From NCBI GenBank assembly GCA_003644215.1, contig QNBU01000002.1, positions 1 to 22,939 of the forward strand: 22,939 nt of DNA. Reading direction: 5' to 3'. The notes under the pieces were generated by a model. That model was not told the origin of the DNA. It saw only the letters and a program-made list of their open reading frames with translations, and ran no database searches. This stretch comes from Planctomycetota bacterium (GTDB lineage: Bacteria; Planctomycetota; Phycisphaerae; Sedimentisphaerales; Anaerohalosphaeraceae). Numbering within the stretch: the stretch's first letter is position 1; every line of letters begins with the position of its first letter. A program made the position numbers and the translations under genes. Below, one piece after another: positions 6,998 to 12,204 of the stretch.

Positions 6998-8209
6998 ATG
7001 GCTAAAGCAGTATTCGAACGAACGAAACCGCATGTAAACATTGGGACCATCGGTCATATTGACCATGGCAAAACGACGCTGACGGCTGCCATTACAATGC
7101 GTATGGCAAAGAAGTCCGGTATGGCCGCGAAAGCGTTTGACGAAATTGATAATGCCCCGGAAGAAAAAGAACGTGGCATTACCATTAACACTGCCCATGT
7201 GGAGTATGAGACGGAAAATCGTCACTACGCACATGTGGACTGCCCCGGTCACGCGGACTATGTCAAGAACATGATTACCGGTGCCGCCCAGATGGATGGC
7301 GCGATTCTGGTTGTGGCCGCCAGTGACGGCCCGATGCCCCAGACTCGTGAGCATATCCTGCTGGCGCGTCAGGTAAATGTGCCGAAGATCGTTGTTTACC
7401 TGAACAAAGTGGACCAGGTGGACGATCCTGAACTGATTGAACTAGTTGAGATGGAAATGCGGGAATTGCTGGATAAGTACGATTTTCCCGGCGACGACAT
7501 CCCGATTATCAGAGGTTCCGCTCTGGCGGCGATGGAGTGTGAAGGCGGCGACGACGAGGCCTGTAAGTCCATCGATGAGCTGATGGCGGCTGTTGATGAA
7601 TACATTCCGATACCGGAACGAGCGGTTGACCAGAACTTCCTGATGCCGGTTGAAGATGTCTTTAGCATCAAGGGTCGCGGTACCGTGGGTACCGGCCGTA
7701 TCGAACGCGGCGTTATTCATGTCGGCGACGAAATTGAGATTGTTGGTCTGGCAGATGAAATTCGCAAGACGACCGTAACGGGCGTTGAGATGTTCAACAA
7801 GACCCTGGAAGACGGTCAGGCCGGCGATAATGTGGGCCTGCTGGTCCGAGGTGTTGAAAAGAAAGATCTCGAACGCGGTCAGGTTATGGCTAAACCCGGC
7901 ACCATTACGCCTCATACGAAGTTTGCTTCTGAGGTTTATGTGCTGACGAAAGAGGAAGGCGGGCGACATACTCCGTTCTTCCCGGGCTATCGTCCTCAGT
8001 TCTTTTTCCGCACAACGGATGTAACCGGTGCGATCACTGAGATCAAGAGCCGCGAAGGCAAGGCCGTTGAGATGTGTATGCCGGGCGACAATATTGAAAT
8101 GACCGGTGAAATCATATCCAGTATCGCAATGGAAGAAGGCCTTCGTTTTGCGATTCGTGAAGGCGGTCGTACGGTGGGCGCTGGTGTTATTACAAAGGTT
8201 ATTGAGTAA
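6998..8209 (+). CDS. tuf: Translation elongation factor Tu
   Basis: EF-Tu is a cytosolic GTPase that carries aminoacyl-tRNA to the ribosomal A site. The protein has 403 residues (E. coli 394). GTPase motifs are GHIDHGKT (19–26), the switch I end RGITI (59–63), DCPGH (81–85, with catalytic His85) and NKVD (136–139). GHIDHGKT replaces the usual GHVDHGKT and NKVD the usual NKCD, both conservative changes. Domains II and III follow with GRGTVGTGRIERG and FFPGYRPQFFFRTTDVTG. GGAGG at 6983–6987 lies 10 bases before the ATG. The gene follows tRNA-Thr and ends in a strong terminator at 8229–8259. Confidence 0.98.
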   Translation: MAKAVFERTKPHVNIGTIGHIDHGKTTLTAAITMRMAKKSGMAAKAFDEIDNAPEEKERGITINTAHVEYETENRHYAHVDCPGHADYVKNMITGAAQMDGAILVVAASDGPMPQTREHILLARQVNVPKIVVYLNKVDQVDDPELIELVEMEMRELLDKYDFPGDDIPIIRGSALAAMECEGGDDEACKSIDELMAAVDEYIPIPERAVDQNFLMPVEDVFSIKGRGTVGTGRIERGVIHVGDEIEIVGLADEIRKTTVTGVEMFNKTLEDGQAGDNVGLLVRGVEKKDLERGQVMAKPGTITPHTKFASEVYVLTKEEGGRHTPFFPGYRPQFFFRTTDVTGAITEIKSREGKAVEMCMPGDNIEMTGEIISSIAMEEGLRFAIREGGRTVGAGVITKVIE

Positions 8210-8228
8210 CCATTAAAATTGAGCCATA

Positions 8229-8259
8229 AGACGCCGTGTTAAACACACGGCGTCTTTTT
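8229..8259 (+). terminator. Rho-independent terminator after tuf
   Basis: A perfect 11-bp stem AGACGCCGTGT/ACACGGCGTCT (8229–8239 and 8245–8255) with a 5-base loop is followed by TTTT. It separates tuf from rpmG, so some downstream transcription must read through or start from an unseen promoter between 8260 and 8326. Confidence 0.9.
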
Positions 8260-8326
8260 GAGTCCTTTCTGTATGGGTTTGAGCTGCAGAAAGGTCGCTG
8301 TGTTTTATCAGAGAGGTCATGCTGTA

Positions 8327-8494
8327 ATGGCAAAATCAAAAAAAAGAGAATATATCTGGCTGGAGTGTAAAGAGTGCGGGGACCGTAACTACCGTACGGA
8401 GGTGAATGTGCAGGGCGGGACTCCCAAGTTTGAGTTGAAGAAATTCTGCAAACGGGAGCGCAAGCATACGGTTCACAAGATCCGCCGCAAATAG
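8327..8494 (+). CDS. rpmG: 50S ribosomal protein L33
   Basis: A 55-residue L33 protein of the large ribosomal subunit: MAKSKKREYIWLECKECG, NYRTEVN, then FELKKFC and RKHTVHKIRRK. The start at 8327 is chosen because the protein begins exactly as L33 does and GAGAGG (8311–8316) lies about 10 bases upstream; an in-frame start further upstream would add a non-homologous leader. The zinc-ribbon pattern is incomplete: Cys14, Cys17 and Cys41 are present, but the fourth ligand position is Glu44 (CKRE instead of CPRC). Its place before tRNA-Trp, secE and nusG is a conserved bacterial order. Confidence 0.95.
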   Translation: MAKSKKREYIWLECKECGDRNYRTEVNVQGGTPKFELKKFCKRERKHTVHKIRRK

Positions 8495-8502
8495 TCCGTT
8501 AG

Positions 8503-8575
8503 AGGTCAGTAGCTCAATTGGCAGAGCATCGGTCTCCAAAACCGAAGGTTGCGGGTTCGACTCCCTCCTGACCTG
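8503..8575 (+). tRNA. trnW-CCA: tRNA-Trp (anticodon CCA)
   Basis: The acceptor stem is AGGTCAG/CTGACCT, the D stem GCTC/GAGC, and the anticodon stem TCGGT/ACCGA has loop CTCCAAA (anticodon CCA). The T arm GCGGG-TTCGACT-CCCTC has one C·U mismatch (second pair). The discriminator is G, as expected for bacterial tRNA-Trp. CCA is not encoded. The gene lies 8 bases after rpmG. Confidence 0.95.
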
Positions 8576-8639
8576 TTCTAAAGATGGAGGCCTAAAGAGC
8601 CGTCAAAAAAAACAATCGAAACGAACGAGGCAGCACGCG

Positions 8640-9026
8640 ATGAATTTGAAAATATACAAGCGAAGTCAGGGTAAGAACTCCCGGTTATGGACTGCGATGA
8701 CCTTGTTTCTGGTCGTCGCTGTTGGTTGTTGGAAGCTACATCTGAAGCTGCAGATTCAGGACAATGTTTGGCTGCATACCCTGGTTCCGGCGGCGGTTTG
8801 TGCGGTATTTGCTGCTGTGATTTACTGGTTGAGCAATAAGCCGGTAATCGCGGATTTTCTGATTGCCGCTGAAGGCGAGATCAAGAAGGTTAGCTGGTCC
8901 AGCCGGAAGGAGATTATTAACTCAACGCTGATCGTTATTTCGGTGGTCGTGATTATGGCGACCGGGCTGGGTTTAGTTGATCTTGGCTTTCGATTATTCT
9001 TTAGCGAAATTGTTAATTTGTATTAA
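8640..9026 (+). CDS. secE: Preprotein translocase subunit SecE
   Basis: SecE clamps and stabilises the SecY channel of the Sec translocase in the inner membrane. The 128-residue protein is the long, three-helix type. Hydrophobic segments lie at about 17–35 (WTAMTLFLVVAVGCW), 46–64 (TLVPAAVCAVFAAVIYWL) and 94–116 (STLIVISVVVIMATGLGLV). The conserved core FLIAAEGEIKKVSWSSRKEI precedes the last helix and contains the amphipathic KKVSW signature. GAGG at 8627–8630 is 9 bases before the ATG. It is followed by nusG after 39 bases, the usual bacterial pairing. Confidence 0.95.
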   Translation: MNLKIYKRSQGKNSRLWTAMTLFLVVAVGCWKLHLKLQIQDNVWLHTLVPAAVCAVFAAVIYWLSNKPVIADFLIAAEGEIKKVSWSSRKEIINSTLIVISVVVIMATGLGLVDLGFRLFFSEIVNLY

Positions 9027-9065
9027 CATTTGACCGCATGCGGTTGTGCGGAAGGGATAGTATTT

Positions 9066-9605
9066 ATGCAATGGTTCGTTTTACGGGTTGCCTCCAATAA
9101 AGAAGAGCGGGTCAGGGAAGCCCTGGATCGTAAAATACAGGTTGAAGCTGTCGAAGGCGTTGGGCGAATTGCAGTCCCGATCGAACAGCTTAAACGGGTT
9201 CGTGCCGGTAAACAACGCGTGTTCAAGCGCAAGCTGTACCCGGGCTATGTTTTCATGGAAGTTGAACCCAAAGAAGACGGACGGGTTCCGGACGCCGTGT
9301 GGTATATCATTAAGGACACGATTAGTGCCGGCGACTTTATCGGCACTGAGGGGGTTCCGACACCGATGCGGGATACCGATGTGGCCAGGATGCTGAAAGA
9401 AATTGAAAAACCCGAAGATACCCCGAATATCAAAATGGAATTTGAGAAGGGTGATGTCGTGAAGATTCGCGAAGGGGCGTTTGAGAACTTTGAGGGTGTG
9501 GTCGATGACATCGACGGCGAACGCGGCATGGTGCAGGTAATTGTATCGATCTTTGGCCGCAGCACCCCATTGGATATTGAGTATTGGCAGATTGAGAAAG
9601 TGTAA
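9066..9605 (+). CDS. nusG: Transcription termination/antitermination factor NusG
   Basis: NusG binds RNA polymerase at the beta' clamp and couples it to Rho or to the ribosome. The 179-residue protein has an N-terminal NGN domain (MQWFVLRVASNKE..., LYPGYVFMEV, VWYIIKDT) and a C-terminal KOW domain (FEKGDVVKIREGAFENFEGVV, ending STPLDIEYWQIEKV). The ATG at 9066 is preferred because the protein then begins as NusG does and AGGG at 9053–9056 is 9 bases upstream; a TTG at 9030 would add a non-homologous Cys-rich stretch. The usual PG-F-G-R signature near the KOW end is FGRSTPLDI. Confidence 0.97.
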   Translation: MQWFVLRVASNKEERVREALDRKIQVEAVEGVGRIAVPIEQLKRVRAGKQRVFKRKLYPGYVFMEVEPKEDGRVPDAVWYIIKDTISAGDFIGTEGVPTPMRDTDVARMLKEIEKPEDTPNIKMEFEKGDVVKIREGAFENFEGVVDDIDGERGMVQVIVSIFGRSTPLDIEYWQIEKV

Positions 9606-9653
9606 ATACAGGTATGCAAGTATATAAGTATACAGGTGTGCAAGTATATGAGG
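9606..9653. repeat. 24-bp tandem duplication after nusG
   Basis: Two adjacent 24-base units (9606–9629 and 9630–9653), each beginning ATACAGGT and differing at three positions, follow the nusG stop codon directly. The unit itself is built from smaller GTATA/CAAGTATAT pieces. Confidence 0.8.
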
Positions 9654-9685
9654 TTATGAGCATTTTATAAATAGCGGGATTTACA

Positions 9686-10111
9686 ATGGCAAAAGAAATT
9701 ACGAGTAAAATTAAATTACAGGCCCCCGGCGGGCAGGCGACTCCGGCTCCTCCGATCGGCCCGGCGCTGGGTCAGCACGGTGTCAATATCGGTCAATTCG
9801 TTCAGCAGTTCAATGAACGCACCAAAGATATGAATGGGATGACCGTTCCGGTTGAGATCAGCGTCTATGCGGATCGCAGCTTTGATTTTATCGTCAAAAG
9901 CCCTCCGGCGGCGGTTTTACTTAAGAGCGAGGCCGGGTTGGCCAAGGGCAGTGGCGAGCCGAACAAGGAAAAGGTCGGCAAGGTTACCAAGGCCCAGATC
10001 CGTAAGATCGTGGAAATAAAGTTTGCTGACCTGAACGCTTATGACCTTGAACGGGCAGACCTTATTATTGAGGGAACGGCTCGCAGTATGGGAATTGAGG
10101 TTGAGGGTTAA
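9686..10111 (+). CDS. rplK: 50S ribosomal protein L11
   Basis: L11 forms the GTPase-associated centre of the large subunit together with 23S rRNA and is needed for factor function and the stringent response. The 141-residue protein is the standard length. Motifs are KLQAPGGQATPAPPIGPALGQHG with the proline-rich N-terminal hinge, then FDFIVKSPPAAVLL, and the C-terminal rRNA-binding part ending ARSMGIEVEG. The ribosome binding site is weak (GCGGGA, 9674–9679). It is followed by rplA, as usual. Confidence 0.98.
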   Translation: MAKEITSKIKLQAPGGQATPAPPIGPALGQHGVNIGQFVQQFNERTKDMNGMTVPVEISVYADRSFDFIVKSPPAAVLLKSEAGLAKGSGEPNKEKVGKVTKAQIRKIVEIKFADLNAYDLERADLIIEGTARSMGIEVEG

Positions 10112-10114
10112 AAA

Positions 10115-10139
10115 AGTTCGTAGTTCGTAGTTTTTAGTT
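10115..10139. repeat. Heptamer repeat AGTTCGT after rplK
   Basis: AGTTCGT occurs at 10115–10121 and 10122–10128, followed by a degenerate copy AGTTTTT and a partial AGTT. A related string (AGTTCGT-GGTTTGT-AGTT) follows rplJ at 11481–11498. Confidence 0.7.
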
Positions 10140-10206
10140 ATTGTTGCTGACCACGGCGTTGCAGTGGGAGCGAAAATATCGGTTAATTTGTTTCGCGAGG
10201 AATATT

Positions 10207-10896
10207 ATGAGAAAAAGAAGTAAACGATACAGTGCGGATGAGCAAAAGGGAGCCAGCGATATCCTGTCCTTAGCGGACGCGGTGAAAAAGGTCAAGACAT
10301 TTGGTTCGACGAAGTTTGATCAGACGGTTGAGTGTGTGATGCATCTGGGGATCGATCCCAAGCAGGCCGACCAGATGATTCGTGGGGCGATCTCGCTTCC
10401 CAACGGCATCGGCAAGGCGCGTAGAGTGATCGCTTTTTGCGAGGATTCAGAGGCCGATGCGGCTAAGGCGGCGGGGGCCATTGAGGCCGGTTGTGATGAG
10501 CTGATCGAAAAAGTCTCGAAGGGCTGGATGGATTTTGATGTGGCGATTGCCGCTCCGAAAGTGATGGGCAAGGCCGGGAAACTGGGTCGTGTTCTGGGGC
10601 CTCAGGGCAAGATGCCCTCGCCGAAAAACGGAACCGTTACACCGAAAGTTGTTGAGGCCGTCAAGGAGTTTGCAGCCGGTAAAGTTGAATTCCGAAACGA
10701 TTCCGGTGGGAATATTCACGCCGTCGTCGGCAAAGTCAGTTTTGACGCGGACAAACTTATGGAGAATACGCAGGCATTTATTGAGCATATTAAAAAAATG
10801 AGGCCGCAGACGCTGAAAGGCGCCTATGTCAAAAAACTCTGCCTGACCGCGACGATGAGTCCCAGTGTGCTGGTGGATGTGTCTATTGCGTCCTGA
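10207..10896 (+). CDS. rplA: 50S ribosomal protein L1
   Basis: L1 forms the mobile L1 stalk that helps release deacylated tRNA, and in many bacteria it represses its own mRNA. The 229-residue protein shows the L1 core KFDQTVECVMHLGIDPKQ, the hallmark LGPQGKMPSPKNGTV and FRNDSGGNIHAVVGKVSF, ending in MSPSVLVDV. The start at 10207 is chosen because GAGGA (10197–10201) is 5 bases upstream and the N-terminus is basic (MRKRSKRY), as expected. Frames starting at 10141 would add an implausible leader that includes the heptamer repeats. Confidence 0.97.
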   Translation: MRKRSKRYSADEQKGASDILSLADAVKKVKTFGSTKFDQTVECVMHLGIDPKQADQMIRGAISLPNGIGKARRVIAFCEDSEADAAKAAGAIEAGCDELIEKVSKGWMDFDVAIAAPKVMGKAGKLGRVLGPQGKMPSPKNGTVTPKVVEAVKEFAAGKVEFRNDSGGNIHAVVGKVSFDADKLMENTQAFIEHIKKMRPQTLKGAYVKKLCLTATMSPSVLVDVSIAS

Positions 10897-10911
10897 ATGC
10901 GTGAGAAACTT

Positions 10912-10932
10912 AAGCTAATTAGTTGGCTTTTT
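10912..10932 (+). promoter_or_regulatory. Attenuator-like hairpin in the rplJ leader
   Basis: AAGCTAA (10912–10918) and TTGGCTT (10923–10929) form a 7-bp stem with one U·G pair and a TTAG loop, running into five T residues (10928–10932). It lies between the rplA stop and the rplJ ribosome binding site, where L10 autoregulation acts in other bacteria. The stem is AT-rich, so strength is doubtful. Confidence 0.35.
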
Positions 10933-10949
10933 AGATAAAAGGTGAGACG

Positions 10950-11477
10950 ATGAGTTATTTTGTTAAGAGTCTGGTTCAAAGCGAATACGAAAATATCTTC
11001 GGCGCTGTCAGCGACTTTGTTGTTGTTGATATGACCGGAGTCAGCGGCGTTGATAACAACATCCTGCGTGGCGAGTTGAAGGAAAAGGGCATTCATTTGA
11101 CGATTGTTAAAAACTCGATGATGCGTCGCGCCCTGAAGAGCTTGGGTATGGATGATGCGTGTGCGGCGTTTGGGTCCGGTCCGTGTACGGTTGCTTATGG
11201 CGGCGACAGTGTGGTTGATATTGCCAAAGAGGTTGTCGATTGGGCCAAGAAGATCAAGGCAATCGAGCCCAGGGGTGCTTTCGTGGATGGTATGCTGATG
11301 GCCGGCGACGGCGTCAAAGAACTTTCCAAGATGCCGACCCGTGTGGAATTGCAGGGCCAGGTGGTCCAGCTTGCCCTGACGCCCGGAGCCAATGTGGCCG
11401 GCGCCTTGCTCGGCCCCGGCGGTGTCATTGCTGGTTGTGTTGAGAGTTTGATTGAGAAACTTGAAGAAGCGGCGTAA
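10950..11477 (+). CDS. rplJ: 50S ribosomal protein L10
   Basis: L10 anchors the L7/L12 dimers to the large subunit stalk. The 175-residue protein has the L10 pattern: FVVVDMTGVSGVDNNILRGELKEKG, then IVKNSMMRRAL, FGSGPCTVAYG, GAFVDGMLM, and a C-terminal helix (VIAGCVESLIEKLEEAA) that would carry L7/L12. AGGTGAG at 10940–10946 precedes the ATG. Position between rplA and rplL is canonical. Confidence 0.97.
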   Translation: MSYFVKSLVQSEYENIFGAVSDFVVVDMTGVSGVDNNILRGELKEKGIHLTIVKNSMMRRALKSLGMDDACAAFGSGPCTVAYGGDSVVDIAKEVVDWAKKIKAIEPRGAFVDGMLMAGDGVKELSKMPTRVELQGQVVQLALTPGANVAGALLGPGGVIAGCVESLIEKLEEAA

Positions 11478-11551
11478 AGAAGTTCGTGGTTTGTAGTTAA
11501 GGAATCGGCTTTGGTCGAAACTGTTTTATTTTAGAGAATTAGATTTTGTTA

Positions 11552-11602
11552 TCGCGGCTGTCCCGATGGGGTTAAACGGACGGCGTAGTCCGGCTACCGC
11601 GA
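11552..11602 (+). promoter_or_regulatory. Structured rplJ–rplL intergenic region
   Basis: TCGCGG (11552–11557) pairs with CCGCGA (11597–11602), enclosing an inner hairpin CGGAC-GGCGTA-GTCCG (11577–11592). It lies 17 bases before the rplL ribosome binding site in an unusually long (154-base) gap. It may control or process the rplL message; this is inference. Confidence 0.4.
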
Positions 11603-11631
11603 AACACTTTAGAACAATAGGAGTTAATGAA

Positions 11632-12033
11632 ATGTCTGACGAAACAAGAGAATTCAGTGCGGAAACTAAAGAACTGGGCGATAAGATTGTAGCCCTGACA
11701 CTCATGCAGGCCAAGGAATTGGCGGATTATCTCAAGGACGAGCATGGTATCGAGCCGGCAGCCGGTGGTGCTGTGATGATGGCCGGCCCCGCCGCAGGCG
11801 GCGAAGCGGTTGAAGAAGAAAAGACCAGTTTCGATGTCATTCTGAAGGAAATCGGCGACAAGAAGATCCAGGTGATTAAGGAAGTTCGTGCGTTGACCGG
11901 TTTGGGGCTAAAAGAAGCCAAGGCCGTGGTTGATGCGGCACCCAAGGCGGTTAAAGAAGGTGTCTCGAAGGAAGAGGCCGAAGAAGCCAGGGCCGCACTT
12001 GAAGCGGCTGGCGCTGTTGCAGCCGTTGAGTAG
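11632..12033 (+). CDS. rplL: 50S ribosomal protein L7/L12
   Basis: L7/L12 forms the flexible stalk that recruits translation GTPases. The 133-residue protein has an N-terminal dimerisation helix region (ELGDKIVALTLMQAKELADYL), an Ala/Gly-rich hinge (PAAGGAVMMAGPAAGG) and the conserved C-terminal domain with FDVILKEIGDKKIQVIKEVR, LTGLGLKEAKAVVD and AALEAAGA. It carries a short extra N-terminal segment (MSDETREFSAET) before the usual start. The ATG at 11632 is supported by AGGAG (11619–11623) at 8 bases; an earlier in-frame ATG at 11566 would translate the hairpin region. L12 is usually made in excess over L10, so the separate leader may matter. Confidence 0.97.
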   Translation: MSDETREFSAETKELGDKIVALTLMQAKELADYLKDEHGIEPAAGGAVMMAGPAAGGEAVEEEKTSFDVILKEIGDKKIQVIKEVRALTGLGLKEAKAVVDAAPKAVKEGVSKEEAEEARAALEAAGAVAAVE

Positions 12034-12104
12034 TTTTAACCGGGTTGCACTCAAAAGTTAGACTAAAGAACCTGCATAACGCTGTTTGACGATGCAATAT
12101 AACA

Positions 12105-12136
12105 GGATGGCCGAGGTGTTTTTCTCGGTTTCATCC
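12105..12136 (+). promoter_or_regulatory. Hairpin between rplL and rpoB
   Basis: GGATG plus GCCGAG (12105–12115) pairs with CTCGGT and CATCC (12124–12129 and 12132–12136) around an 8-base T-rich loop, with a two-base bulge. No T tract follows, so it is not a simple terminator. E. coli has an attenuator and an RNase III site at this spot; an equivalent role here is inference. Confidence 0.4.
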
Positions 12137-12204
12137 CTTGAGTTTTCATCGAGCGTGTCATGCGGGATTGAAACAAAAAACGAGTCGTAATGGAGACAGG
12201 TCGA

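Noticed and set aside
12190..12204. Upstream ATG as the rpoB start
   Set aside because: It has no good ribosome binding site, whereas GGAG lies 9 bases before the ATG at 12205; still possible and only five codons different.
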